Made by a program: the position numbers and the translations under genes
The notes under the pieces: model-generated
The model's database searches: none
Seen by the model: only the letters and a program-made list of their open reading frames with translations
What the model was told of the DNA's origin: nothing
NCBI GenBank assembly: GCA_017416805.1
Contig: JAFQBB010000020.1
Coordinates: forward strand, 1-64,000
Source of the DNA: Bacteroidaceae bacterium
GTDB lineage: Bacteria > Bacteroidota > Bacteroidia > Bacteroidales > Bacteroidaceae
DNA length: 64,000 nucleotides
Direction of reading: 5' to 3'
Shown: piece by piece, positions 9,101-16,886 of the stretch
How positions within the stretch are numbered: the stretch's first letter is position 1
Layout: each line of letters begins with the position of its first letter

Positions 9101-9606
9101 CAGAGGTAGATGTGGTCAGGGTCGTCACTGAGGATGAAAGGTGAAGGGTAGGTGGTGTTGTTGGCCACTTTGATTTCATGCTCCTCGCCGAGCGAGGTGA
9201 TGTCTCCTTTCTTGGCAGATATCCTGTAGTAGAAGCGCGGCTCGTCAGTGTGGCGTGCATAGAATATCATGATCCGCTCGTCAGGGAGAACGAGGAATGT
9301 GGGGTTGTTGTGGTCATCGGGCTGGAAACGTGAACGGACGAGCACATCCTGCTGCAATCCGCCGGCATCAGCCTTGAAATCAATCTGTGATGCTTTGATT
9401 GCTCCGTGAACATCGATATATCCGATGTAGGCTGCATCAATCTCGCCGTTGGCACTCTTGTAGTGTGTGGCACGTGGGTCTGCGAACCAGCACCAGGCTC
9501 CTTCGTCGGCAACGACATGGCCTGAGAAACTCTCTGTATGCTGCGCTGTAGCTGTCATAGCAAGGCATAAGAGACAACTTGTGATAAAAGATTTGATTGT
9601 CTTCAT
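6139..9606 (-). CDS. secreted BNR_4 / LamG multidomain protein, probable polysaccharide-active enzyme
   Basis: An 1155-residue exported protein with a signal peptide ending near TATAQ (residue 22). About residues 30-440 form a BNR_4-type beta-propeller (starts HVVADEGAWCWFADPRA, contains DDHNNPTFLVLPDERIMIFYARH). Later parts are an Ig-like segment (LTWTSSHPDILTPTGELFYP), a LamG/concanavalin-like domain (about 715-915, GTIDNFRLYNTTLTRKEI), a jelly-roll-like domain starting NGNFEGNYS, and a tail VYTLDGRLI...GIYIIDNKKTVIQ of the Bacteroides surface-protein type. BNR_4 includes ulvan-lyase-like PL24/PL25 propellers and uncharacterised enzymes, so a lyase or glycosidase role is plausible but not shown. 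It stands alone, with no SusC/SusD pair beside it. It is more GC-rich than the defence island. Confidence 0.8.
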   Translation of the reverse strand: MKTIKSFITSCLLCLAMTATAQHTESFSGHVVADEGAWCWFADPRATHYKSANGEIDAAYIGYIDVHGAIKASQIDFKADAGGLQQDVLVRSRFQPDDHNNPTFLVLPDERIMIFYARHTDEPRFYYRISAKKGDITSLGEEHEIKVANNTTYPSPFILSDDPDHIYLCWRGINWHPTIAKLSLPDENDKVAIEWGPYQMVQSTGARPYAKYHSNGKDKIYVAYTTGHPDNEWPNWLYFSTINLNAKTGTDGSVTTNPQLADLKGNVLSTIANGVFNVSKTESYKSAYPGTILDAPTNYRDWVWQIAIDEDENPVVAMVRISQDKNSHQYYYARWNGTSWKLTDLANGGGKFHPSNTEYCYSGGMALDEANINDIYLSIPTANESTGTKVYEIWKYTLDEDGNVKAKEQVTNNSALNNVRPFVLPGSADSRLRLTWMHGEYDYWLVRVGYPRGYPTGINTDYQLPTPALTTLAPVFEQVWNKKMTSTDTEKIEIGSGEQFTIMTNWSIDHNSYGGTLLKMGDLEYALDKATMKPYIKIGETTYWSQNLLGTSDAWATQSSGTDGKWYLTKLDVWNATFTYDGQTLTVYREGWIDQKFEVEGLKSSDITIGGFDGKLVSAKIYNGVLQQTDIRAAIDSGLLDAVSLPSTACSDIVLPASIGSKKLTWTSSHPDILTPTGELFYPTEATDVTMTTSVGNMSKEFLVKVMPRDISQNLMLDFTFDGEDEGLALQGNAKATGLLDLSANTATGFTTNGYAVAKEGILDSLRSYSVLLTIKADALDKAPRLFDFGSASGNSLFLRANPLSAGIKYNGGTTTMVNSSTTLQTGKEYRLAVTFNAATKKTTIYIDGKEDVSGTANQHEAYMLAKIAADTRNYIGRTQWWDTDYAADNVDFDGTIDNFRLYNTTLTRKEICEIQGIAYQEKVYPTALVNGNFEGNYSVMQGSGVSSDRAIYIPEGWEISYANPNNNDLTALQSGDLYFSNFFASRPRPADGGKRSYWVRQNWGESTIMFSQEMRLPEGQYELTADVWKSGLGGNGIVFVQMGDGARTELTPASNAEAWQQVRHSFASDGEAVTTIGFYAVHTSNGSEKILGFDNIALSYTPTAIKSIATATDGMVNVYTLDGRLIKAKRHKEEATQGLNPGIYIIDNKKTVIQ

Positions 9607-9618
9607 GTGTAAGCTTAA

Positions 9619-10848
9619 TTAGTTTATGGAATCGTTACGCTCCAATATGGAAAGCAGGTAGTTGCATTTCTGAGGGTCGCCCAAGGTCTTGCCCTTGTCG
9701 CATGAGAGTTTGACACAGGGATGCCATTCGCGGGACTCTGTGATGCGGCCACGAATCAGTTTCACGACAATGTTCATGGGCTTACAATCGGTCACATCGC
9801 ACGTGATGAAGGTGCCTACGCCATAGCTGTCGGTAATCTTTCCCTGGCAATATCGGTGTATCTCGATGGCACGGTCGATGTCCAGTCCGTTGCTGAAGAC
9901 GGCCTGCTTTGTCATGGGGTCGATGCCCAGTTGCTTGTATTTCTCTACAATAAGGTCCACCTGTTCTTCCTCCACACCACTGTCGATGCGTAAGCCGCAG
10001 AAGGTCATGGCCATACGCTTGGACAGGTTGTTGAAGAATACGTTGTCACCGAAGCAATCATACAGGAAGATGCCTACATTGCCGTCATAGACTTCGGACC
10101 ACTTGCTCATCACGTTGTAATTGCATTCGAACACTCCGCTCACTATCTCCTCGAAACTGATGCACTGGTGTGACATGGTGCCCAGGCAGGGGATGTTCTT
10201 CTTCATGGCCAGATATACATTGGAGGTGCCAGTGAACTTCCCACAATGGCCTCCGGTCTCTGCTTTCACCTCTTCATACGACTGGATCAGGGCATCAATC
10301 ACGCGCTCCTGATGCTGGAACGAGAAACGGCGGCGTGTACCCATATCGCCTAAAGTGAGTCCGCTCTCCCATATCCTTCTTCCTTTCTGAAGGCTTTTCT
10401 CATATTCGGCTTCTGCATTGTATTTCTCTGCATCGCCATTGAGCTGGTGCATCAATTCTGAGATGGTGGACAGGATGGGCATCTCCCACATGATGGTGGA
10501 CCACCATTTGCCTTTCACACGGATATCGAGATGGCCCTCGGCATCCTGATGGATGGAGAGTTCCGACGGATTGAAACGGTAGCCTCGCAGGAAGACATTG
10601 ATGAACCAATAGGGCAGGAAGGGGAAGGTGCAGGTCATGAATTCGCGTTCCTCATCCGTGATAACAACCTCGGACAGATGTTCCAACTGCTGGCGCAGCA
10701 GGCTGTCGAACCCTTTTGGATAACCGGTGTTCCTGCGGTCGAAGAATTGGTATTCGGTCTCTGCCCGCGGATACTTCTGAAGGATATAGTACATGCAGGT
10801 GAAGGTGTAGAGGTCGTTGTCAGTAAAATGATTGATGATAGGTTTCAT
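9619..10848 (-). CDS. pncB: nicotinate phosphoribosyltransferase
   Basis: Converts nicotinate and PRPP to nicotinate mononucleotide, an NAD salvage step in the cytoplasm. The protein starts MKPIINHFTDNDLYTFTCMYYIL, the standard PncB N-terminus, and has the conserved FRLRYGF-equivalent segments, GTSNVYLAMKKNIPCLGTMSHQ, with the His that is autophosphorylated in the family close to that region, and the C-terminal CDVTDCKPMNIVVKL...PCVKLSCDKGKTLGDP. The frame stays open a further 44 codons upstream, but that extension is not PncB-like and overlaps the promoter region, so the ATG at 10848 is chosen. About 409 residues, normal length. The NAD link to the TIR protein 5 kb away is probably coincidental. 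Confidence 0.95.
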   Translation of the reverse strand: MKPIINHFTDNDLYTFTCMYYILQKYPRAETEYQFFDRRNTGYPKGFDSLLRQQLEHLSEVVITDEEREFMTCTFPFLPYWFINVFLRGYRFNPSELSIHQDAEGHLDIRVKGKWWSTIMWEMPILSTISELMHQLNGDAEKYNAEAEYEKSLQKGRRIWESGLTLGDMGTRRRFSFQHQERVIDALIQSYEEVKAETGGHCGKFTGTSNVYLAMKKNIPCLGTMSHQCISFEEIVSGVFECNYNVMSKWSEVYDGNVGIFLYDCFGDNVFFNNLSKRMAMTFCGLRIDSGVEEEQVDLIVEKYKQLGIDPMTKQAVFSNGLDIDRAIEIHRYCQGKITDSYGVGTFITCDVTDCKPMNIVVKLIRGRITESREWHPCVKLSCDKGKTLGDPQKCNYLLSILERNDSIN

Positions 10849-10907
10849 GATATAATAATGTGTTTGGTCAGAGGGACCGGTGAATGGTCCGAAGGCTTTT
10901 TCATTTG

Positions 10908-10915
10908 CAAATATA
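10908..10915 (-). promoter_or_regulatory. -7 box of the pncB promoter
   Basis: TATATTTG (read on the minus strand) matches TAnnTTTG and lies about 60 nt upstream of the pncB ATG. The -33 element is weak. The leader between them contains a short ggacc/ggtcc hairpin (10873-10890). Confidence 0.45.
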
Positions 10916-11148
10916 GTGAAATATGGACAAATGGGCGAAAAAATAGGAAAAAACTCTCTGTGTGAGAATAAAAACGGCAACTAAGGGCTGGAAGAACTAT
11001 TGAAGGGAAGGGTGTAAAGGGGAGGGTAAATGGTGCTCGAAATGGGGAAGAATGTTAAAAACTTGGGATGTCTGGCAATTATTGGAAGAGAATGAGGCGT
11101 GAAGTGGATAAGAATTTATACCTTTGGCCGCTGGATGTATAGACAAAC

Positions 11149-11664
11149 ATGAATAAAAAGAACATGACAATGAAGAAATTAATGATTTTTGCAGTAGTGA
11201 TGACGATGTTTGCCGCCATGGTGGCGTGCTCTACGCCGCAGTCGGCTATCAATGATTTGGAATCGTTGGTGGAAAAGGTGGAGAAGAACCGTAAGGAATA
11301 TACCGACGAGGAGTGGACAACTGTGCTGAAGGAGTACTCGACCATCAATGAGGAACTGAAGGCGAATGAATATACGGACGAAGAACTGAAGGAGATAGGC
11401 CGCTTGAAAGGCCGCTATATGGGGCTCTTGACCAAGAGTGCCATGAAGGTGGCAGGCAGCCAGCTGAAGACTTTCTTCAAGCAGCTTGAAGGCGGCATGG
11501 AAGGATTGGGAGAAGAACTGGGTGCCTCGTCCAAGGAATTGGAAGGGATTGCTGAAGGTTTGGAAGATGAAATGGAAGGATTGGAAGAGGTGATGGATGA
11601 CTTTGCCGATAAACTGGAAGAGGGCCTGAAAGGATTTATAGAGGCATTCGATGAGGAGAAATAA
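11149..11664 (+). CDS. lipoprotein with helical charged repeats (DUF6565-like)
   Basis: A 171-residue exported lipoprotein: a short basic N-terminus, a hydrophobic stretch, and a lipobox-like MVAC, the Cys at about residue 27. The mature part is alpha-helical and acidic, with heptad-like segments (SAINDLESLVEKVEKNRKEYTDEEW, KAMKVAGSQLKTFFKQLEGGMEGLGEELG, EGLEDEMEGLEEVMDDFADKLEEG). It looks like the Bacteroides DUF6565 lipoproteins; I recall no function for them. ATGs at codons 1, 6 and 8 are all possible; MKKLMIF (11170) would give a more standard signal peptide. TACCTTTG at 11119-11126 is a good -7 box just upstream. Confidence 0.75.
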   Translation: MNKKNMTMKKLMIFAVVMTMFAAMVACSTPQSAINDLESLVEKVEKNRKEYTDEEWTTVLKEYSTINEELKANEYTDEELKEIGRLKGRYMGLLTKSAMKVAGSQLKTFFKQLEGGMEGLGEELGASSKELEGIAEGLEDEMEGLEEVMDDFADKLEEGLKGFIEAFDEEK

Positions 11665-11726
11665 TGATAATGGTATAACTCCGGGTTTTCGGACTGACTC
11701 GTAACTCCTTATTATTATAGAAAAAG

Positions 11727-11760
11727 AAGAGGCTGTATCCCATGGAGGATACAGCCTCTT
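11727..11760 (-). terminator. bidirectional terminator between the lipoprotein gene and tRNA-Leu
   Basis: AAGAGGCTGTATCC at 11727-11740 pairs perfectly with GGATACAGCCTCTT at 11747-11760. Read on the minus strand, the hairpin is followed by CTTTTTCT, so it terminates tRNA-Leu; it may also stop the lipoprotein transcript from the other side. Confidence 0.75.
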
Positions 11761-11769
11761 GCTTATTTG

Positions 11770-11851
11770 TGCGCCTGAAAGGACTCGAACCTTCACGCCG
11801 CGAAGCACCAGATCCTAAGTCTGGCGTGTCTACCAATTTCACCACAGGCGC
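11770..11851 (-). tRNA. tRNA-Leu (anticodon UAG)
   Basis: Read on the minus strand the acceptor arms are GCGCCTG / CAGGCGC with discriminator A and no encoded CCA. The D-arm GGTGAAATTGGTAGACACG, the anticodon stem CCAGA-CTTAGGA-TCTGG (loop positions 34-36 TAG), a long variable arm (TGCTTCGCGGCGT) and GGTTCGAGTCC in the T-arm identify a class II tRNA for leucine CUA codons. Confidence 0.95.
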
Positions 11852-11961
11852 CTGACAATTATTCTTAAATTGCGCGGCAAAGATAGGGAATAATTATGAA
11901 TTATGGATTATAATTATGAATTTTTATAAAAAGCTACTTGATTTTTGGAGATTCGAATGGT

Positions 11962-12996
11962 TTATCTTGCTGCCAACTCTTTTCTTGCCGTTTCTATAAT
12001 GGTGTCAATGCCGCGATTCATATCCTCGGAGGTCATATTCACGTGGATGTCCGGTTCTATGCCAAATTCCAACTGCTCCATGTCGGGGCCATACATGGGA
12101 CAGGCGGAGAATCGTACAGACCACCCGTTCGGCAATTCGGAGGAGAAGGGCATGCCGGAACCTCCACCTGTGCGGTCGCCGATGACGGTGACAAGGGGTA
12201 GCTGGCGCATACTGTTGACGAAATCGTTGGTGGCACTGTACGAACGCCGGTTGGTCAGCAGGGCTACAGGTTTCTGCCAGCGGACTCCGTCGGAAGGAGT
12301 GATCTTGACTGCCTCAGGGGCTGAAAAGTTATTGTGTCCCGTTCCCGTCTTGTGGCACATGTATCCGGTAGTCACCTCATCGTTCGTAAACCGGGCAGCC
12401 AGTTTGGTGGCATTGGTGAGCATGCCGCCCCCATTGTTGCGCACGTCCAGGATGAGGCCATTGCAGAAGGCCAGTTCGTTGAGCATCTCGCTGAGATTGC
12501 CGTCACCGATGCCGGTGGAGAAACTCTCGTAATAGACGTAAGCGATGTTGTCATCCAGGATGGTGTACTTCAGGCCGCCGGCTATCTTGTAATTGGTGCC
12601 CAAGTAGCGGCGTTGGATGCTGTCATTGAAATTGGCCGGATAATCTTCGTACCATTTCCAGTATCGTGCCACATCGTAGGTGGTGTATAGGTTGACGTGT
12701 CCGTCGCGCAATTCGGCCAGCATATTGCCCAACACCTCGAACAGCCCTTTCTGCGGCATGTCGGGGGTGATGAGTGGTGCATACCGGTCGCGAACCTCGT
12801 TCCAATCGAGTCCATACTCATTCTGCTTATAGTCGAAAAAGCAGTAATGCTCATCTATCATCTGCCACAGGGCCTCAAAGTTCCCCTGCGGGGTGTTGTC
12901 GAATTCTTCTTCACGGATGCAGGAGGTGATGGTCAGCATCAGGGAAAGCAAAAGCCAAGCCATGGCCCAATATCCGGACCGACAGGATTTTTTCAT
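11962..12996 (-). CDS. S41-family (tail-specific-protease-like) lipoprotein peptidase
   Basis: A lipoprotein of about 344 residues from the ATG at 12996 (an ATG 36 nt further up is possible but gives an over-long n-region). The signal is MKKSCRSGYWAMAWLLLSLMLTITSC, with lipobox TSC. The body matches the S41 C-terminal-processing-peptidase fold: ELRDGHVNLY (S41 N-terminal signature), ILDVRNNGGGM (beta-strand/substrate-binding loop), NRRSYSATNDF with the nucleophile serine, and VIGDRTGGGSGMPFSSELPNGW. No PDZ domain is evident. It acts in the periplasm or at the outer membrane, target unknown. It is separated from the upstream minus-strand genes by about 230 nt with its own promoter box. Confidence 0.88.
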   Translation of the reverse strand: MKKSCRSGYWAMAWLLLSLMLTITSCIREEEFDNTPQGNFEALWQMIDEHYCFFDYKQNEYGLDWNEVRDRYAPLITPDMPQKGLFEVLGNMLAELRDGHVNLYTTYDVARYWKWYEDYPANFNDSIQRRYLGTNYKIAGGLKYTILDDNIAYVYYESFSTGIGDGNLSEMLNELAFCNGLILDVRNNGGGMLTNATKLAARFTNDEVTTGYMCHKTGTGHNNFSAPEAVKITPSDGVRWQKPVALLTNRRSYSATNDFVNSMRQLPLVTVIGDRTGGGSGMPFSSELPNGWSVRFSACPMYGPDMEQLEFGIEPDIHVNMTSEDMNRGIDTIIETARKELAAR

Positions 12997-13071
12997 GATT
13001 CTGCTCTTCTGTATGACTGTATAACTCTTCATCTCTTTATACCTAATATATAGTGTGTAAACTCACCACTG

Positions 13072-13102
13072 CAAAAGTACGAAGTTTCTTCTATTTTCAC
13101 AA
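13072..13102 (-). promoter_or_regulatory. promoter of the S41 peptidase gene
   Basis: Read on the minus strand: TTG at 13100-13102, a 20-nt spacer, then TACTTTTG at 13072-13079, matching TAnnTTTG, about 75 nt before the chosen ATG. A second TACTTTTG occurs at 13211-13218. Confidence 0.55.
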
Positions 13103-13227
13103 TACCTCCTCTCTTTTTTGTACAGACACCCTTCGTCTTTTTGAATTGACAAAATGACAAAGTGTAAGTGGCAACGGCTGTATGGGCTGGTAAGCAAGGC
13201 CTGTGGGTTGCAAAAGTATGCTTGCTG

Positions 13228-14025
13228 TCACTTGACTGGCAGTAACTTTTTGACCAATCCGACCATGAAGGTGTGGCTGTAATCGTGGGTACGGAGACCA
13301 CCGACGCGGGATTGTTGCATGTCTGCCATATAGCCGAGGCGTAGGGTAAAGCTGCGAAAGTTCATGTCGGCAGTCAGCCAATGGCGTAGGGATGGTTGGT
13401 TGTGCAGGGAGGTGAAGTGGACAATACCGTCAGTGTGGCCCAAAGAAAAGATTTCGTAGTAGGACTGTCCGTACGTGGGGGAGAACATGAGGCCGAGAAG
13501 GGGAGCGTCCAGCTGATAGCGCAGAGTGATGGGAACTCTTTTCCACGGGATATGGTAGATGGCCATGCCTGAAGCGGCCAGGTTGGCATAGAGTTTGGCC
13601 TGTGCCGGATTGTTACCGTTGCGGGTGTTGTAGATGAATCCTCCATGCAGTTGTGCCATAGGACCAGCCAATAGACGAAGCTGCCCGTCGAACAGGTGAA
13701 AGTTGTAGTGCAGAGCATAGTTCCAATTGACCATGCCGGACAGTTCGTTGGCTGTCTCGGCAGGATTCTCTGTCATGCCTACATATCCCTGAAAGATTGT
13801 CTGGCGTGATACGTTCCCATCAAACCAACGGGTCATTCGGCTGCTTTCGCGCAACACTCTGACCTGTACACCTGTGTATTCCACAGGTGAAAGGTAAGTG
13901 TCGTATAGGTTTGAGAAACCTCCGCCGTACATGGTTGAACGGACAATGGGACGATTGCACTCCTTCTGAGCAGATAGGGGAGCAATCATGCTTGCCAGCA
14001 GTATGATTATCCAGAATCTTTTCAT
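13228..14025 (-). CDS. DUF3316-family exported protein
   Basis: A protein of about 265 residues with a cleavable signal peptide (MKRFWIIILLASMIAPLSAQ). The mature part is rich in aromatic beta-strands (YGGGFSNLYDTYLSPVEYTGVQVRVLRE, LHYNFHLFDGQLRLLAGP, SYSHTFMVGLVKKLLPVK), with alternating hydrophobic residues and a terminal aromatic strand, as in small outer-membrane beta-barrels. It resembles DUF3316; function unknown. The ATG shares its A with the TGA of parC (TGATG), so it is translationally coupled to topoisomerase IV subunit A, an unusual partner for a barrel protein. Confidence 0.75.
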   Translation of the reverse strand: MKRFWIIILLASMIAPLSAQKECNRPIVRSTMYGGGFSNLYDTYLSPVEYTGVQVRVLRESSRMTRWFDGNVSRQTIFQGYVGMTENPAETANELSGMVNWNYALHYNFHLFDGQLRLLAGPMAQLHGGFIYNTRNGNNPAQAKLYANLAASGMAIYHIPWKRVPITLRYQLDAPLLGLMFSPTYGQSYYEIFSLGHTDGIVHFTSLHNQPSLRHWLTADMNFRSFTLRLGYMADMQQSRVGGLRTHDYSHTFMVGLVKKLLPVK

Positions 14026-16712
14026 CAATCAAAAAGTTTCATCTGTCCGGTAAGCTCGTCAAGAATGTCGCTTTCGCTTTTGCCGGCGTCTGGGTCTTCG
14101 TTGATGGGCTCCGTTGCCTGTGGCTTGGGTTTGGACAATTCCTCTTCGGTGGGGTAACGTGTAGGTTCGAGTTCAATGATTTCGGCGACATCGAATGTCG
14201 TAAGGCGTTTGCCTTTGGCCTTGTAACCTTTGACTGCAATGAAGTCGCTTGCTTCGATGACCAATGGTTCGCGGAAACTGTCAGCTCCTCCAAACATAAC
14301 CTGGATGCGTGGATAGTGCCGGACAGAACAGAGAATCTCTTTGTTGTCCCGATTCTCTCCCAAATAGTTCTGTCGTTTGGTAGTGGCATCAAGTTGGAAA
14401 CGTTTCAGGTAGGGGTATCCGTTGTTGTCGGCATCGTATAGGGCTACGGTCCATACTTTGTCGGGGTCGTATTTCTCGATTAGCTTGATGTTGGTCTCGT
14501 AGTGGTTGTTCACATCGAAGTTGCTCAAATAGTAGTCTCCATTGTCCAAAACAACAAGAATCATGTCATCGCTATGGAATTCTCCCAAATGCTGTCCTCG
14601 TCCGTCGTAGTTGAGGCGCTGTACATCCCAGTCGAACCAGACTTGGCGGCCTCCCAACGTGGAGCCACCACGCTGTTTCAGACCGATGCGGTGTACTTCG
14701 TGCTTGGTCAATATGTTACCTTGTGACTGGCGGCCTTTGATGTTGACTTCACTGAAATCTTTTTCCAATGTGATTTTCTTTACACGAGGATTGGGCTTGA
14801 GAGTGACTTTGATGATTTCGGCCTCTCCATTTGGGTTGGCACTGAAATAGGCAATGCGTGAACCGGGTGTGCCTTGGGTGATGTCGTATTCACGGTCGCG
14901 AGTCATGGCCGTCACAGAGAAACGCTTGATGTAGTGGAATCCGTCTTTACCATCGCGATAGACCACATTATAGACGGTACGTTTGTCGTTCTTCTTGAAG
15001 ATGCCTACGTGCAACACATTCTTGCCGACAAACATTTTTTCGCTTACGCGTACAATCTTATATTTTCCGTCCTTATAGAACAGGATGACATCGTCAATGT
15101 CCGAGCAATTGTCCACAAATTCATCTTTCTTCAGCGAAGTGCCAATAAATCCTTCATCGCGGTTGATGTACAGCTTTTCGTTTGCTTCGGCCACCTTGGC
15201 AGCTTCGATGGTGTCAAAATTACGGAGTTCGGTAAGGCGTGGGTGTTCTTTTCCGTATTTCTCTTTCAGCATCTTGTACCAGTCGCTGGTCACTTCTATC
15301 ATGTTGCTCAACTTGTTGTCAATCTCCTCAATCTCTCCGTTCATGCGGGCTATGGCTTCATCGGCCTTGTCCTTGTTGAAACGGAGAATACGTGCCATTT
15401 TGATTTCCATCAAGCGCAGGATGTCATCTTTCGTGACTTCACGGATGAGTTTTGGGTAAAAAGGTGTAAGGCGCATGTCGATGTGTTCGCAGGCTGCATC
15501 CATGGTCGGTGCCTGTTCGAACTGCTTGTCCTTATAGATTCGCTCTTCGATAAAGATTTTCTCGAGGGAGGCAAAATGTAACAATTCCAGTAATTCGCCT
15601 TTGCGGATTTCCAACTCTTTGCGGATGAGGGACATTGTGTTGTCAACCGATTTGCGCAGGACATCGCTGACGGTAAGGAAATGAGGCTTGTTGTCGTCGA
15701 TGACACAGCAGTTGGGAGATATGCTGACTTCACAATCGGTGAAAGCATAGAGGGCATCAAGTGTCTTGTCGCTGGAAACACCAGGGGCCAAATGGACCTG
15801 TATTTCGACTTGCGCCGATGTGTTGTCATCTACTTTCCGGATTTTAATTTTCCCTTTCTCTGCCGCCTTCAGGATAGAATCAATCAGTGTAGAGGTGGTT
15901 TTTCCGTATGGAATCTCTGATATGACCAACGTCTTGTTGTCGAGTTTGCTGATTTTGGCACGTACTTTCACTGTGCCGCCGCGTTCTCCATCGTTGTACT
16001 TTGATACATCAATAGAGCCACCGGTCAGGAAGTCCGGATAAAGTTTGAAAGGCTCGTCGTGCAAATAGGCGACTGCTGCATCGCACAATTCATTAAAATT
16101 GTGTGGTAGAATTTTTGATGAGAGACCTACGGCAATACCTTCTACACCCTGTGCCAACAGGAGCGGGAATTTTACAGGCAGTGTGATAGGCTCTTTGTTC
16201 CGGCCATCGTAAGAGAGCTTCCATTCGGTAGTCTTGGGATTGAAGACAACGTCGAGGGCAAATTTGGAAAGTCGTGCTTCGATATAACGGGGGGCGGCAG
16301 CCGAATCTCCGGTGAGGATGTTTCCCCAGTTCCCTTGGCAATCAACCAACAAATCCTTTTGGCCGAGCTGGACCAAAGCGTCACCAATGGAAGCGTCGCC
16401 ATGAGGATGAAACTGCATGGTGTGTCCCACAATGTTTGCCACTTTGTTATAACGTCCGTCGTCAAGCCGTTTCATGGAGTGGAGGATGCGTCGTTGTACA
16501 GGCTTGAAACCGTCGTTGATGTGAGGGACTGCACGTTCCAGAATAACGTATGACGCATAATCCAGAAACCAATTCTGGTACATGCCCGTCAACTGGTATT
16601 TTACGCTTTCGTCTTTCACGTGGGTAGGTTTGTATTCCGAGTGTCCTTCCACTGGATTCTCCATCGACAATTCTTCGTCGATATTCTCTTTGTCTATGAT
16701 TTCATCGCTCAT
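14025..16712 (-). CDS. parC: DNA topoisomerase IV subunit A
   Basis: An 895-residue type IIA topoisomerase A subunit that relaxes and decatenates DNA with ParE. The breakage-reunion domain spans about residues 35-480: quinolone-region GHTMQFHPHGDASIGDAL, active-site tyrosine Y143 in AAAPRYIEARL, and VGLSSKILPHN. The C-terminal beta-pinwheel is shorter and lacks a canonical GyrA box, supporting topo IV rather than gyrase. The C-terminal tail is acidic and Pro-rich. parE is not adjacent within the window. TACTTTTG (16774-16781, minus strand) is the likely -7 box. Annotators often call Bacteroidetes members 'DNA gyrase/topoisomerase IV subunit A'. Confidence 0.93.
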   Translation of the reverse strand: MSDEIIDKENIDEELSMENPVEGHSEYKPTHVKDESVKYQLTGMYQNWFLDYASYVILERAVPHINDGFKPVQRRILHSMKRLDDGRYNKVANIVGHTMQFHPHGDASIGDALVQLGQKDLLVDCQGNWGNILTGDSAAAPRYIEARLSKFALDVVFNPKTTEWKLSYDGRNKEPITLPVKFPLLLAQGVEGIAVGLSSKILPHNFNELCDAAVAYLHDEPFKLYPDFLTGGSIDVSKYNDGERGGTVKVRAKISKLDNKTLVISEIPYGKTTSTLIDSILKAAEKGKIKIRKVDDNTSAQVEIQVHLAPGVSSDKTLDALYAFTDCEVSISPNCCVIDDNKPHFLTVSDVLRKSVDNTMSLIRKELEIRKGELLELLHFASLEKIFIEERIYKDKQFEQAPTMDAACEHIDMRLTPFYPKLIREVTKDDILRLMEIKMARILRFNKDKADEAIARMNGEIEEIDNKLSNMIEVTSDWYKMLKEKYGKEHPRLTELRNFDTIEAAKVAEANEKLYINRDEGFIGTSLKKDEFVDNCSDIDDVILFYKDGKYKIVRVSEKMFVGKNVLHVGIFKKNDKRTVYNVVYRDGKDGFHYIKRFSVTAMTRDREYDITQGTPGSRIAYFSANPNGEAEIIKVTLKPNPRVKKITLEKDFSEVNIKGRQSQGNILTKHEVHRIGLKQRGGSTLGGRQVWFDWDVQRLNYDGRGQHLGEFHSDDMILVVLDNGDYYLSNFDVNNHYETNIKLIEKYDPDKVWTVALYDADNNGYPYLKRFQLDATTKRQNYLGENRDNKEILCSVRHYPRIQVMFGGADSFREPLVIEASDFIAVKGYKAKGKRLTTFDVAEIIELEPTRYPTEEELSKPKPQATEPINEDPDAGKSESDILDELTGQMKLFD

Positions 16713-16773
16713 AAGATGGCCAGGTTAATGTTTTTTTTCTCCCTAAAATAGTTAAACTGTATTAGTATGCTGG

Positions 16774-16781
16774 CAAAAGTA
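16774..16781 (-). promoter_or_regulatory. -7 box of the parC promoter
   Basis: TACTTTTG on the minus strand matches TAnnTTTG, 62 nt upstream of the parC ATG. The -33 element is not clear. The + strand glyS promoter must lie in the same 170-nt divergent gap; a TTACTTTG at 16805-16812 is the best candidate. Confidence 0.4.
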
Positions 16782-16886
16782 CGAATTATTTGCAAAAAAA
16801 TCGCTTACTTTGCAGCAAATTTGGCCAAATAGAGGCAAAAAATAGAGAGTTTGAAACTAAAATAATATAGAAAAGCAAATAAAACA

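Noticed and set aside
6139-9606. long + strand frames opposite the BNR gene (e.g. 250 and 154 residues)
   Set aside because: They arise from the GC-rich antisense of one continuous coding gene with a signal peptide and domains.
10849-10980. 44-residue N-terminal extension of pncB
   Set aside because: It is not PncB-like, and it contains the promoter -7 box region; the ATG at 10848 begins the family sequence.
11179-11808. 209-residue minus-strand frame over the lipoprotein and the tRNA
   Set aside because: It is antisense to the lipoprotein gene and runs into the tRNA-Leu; no domain or start signal.
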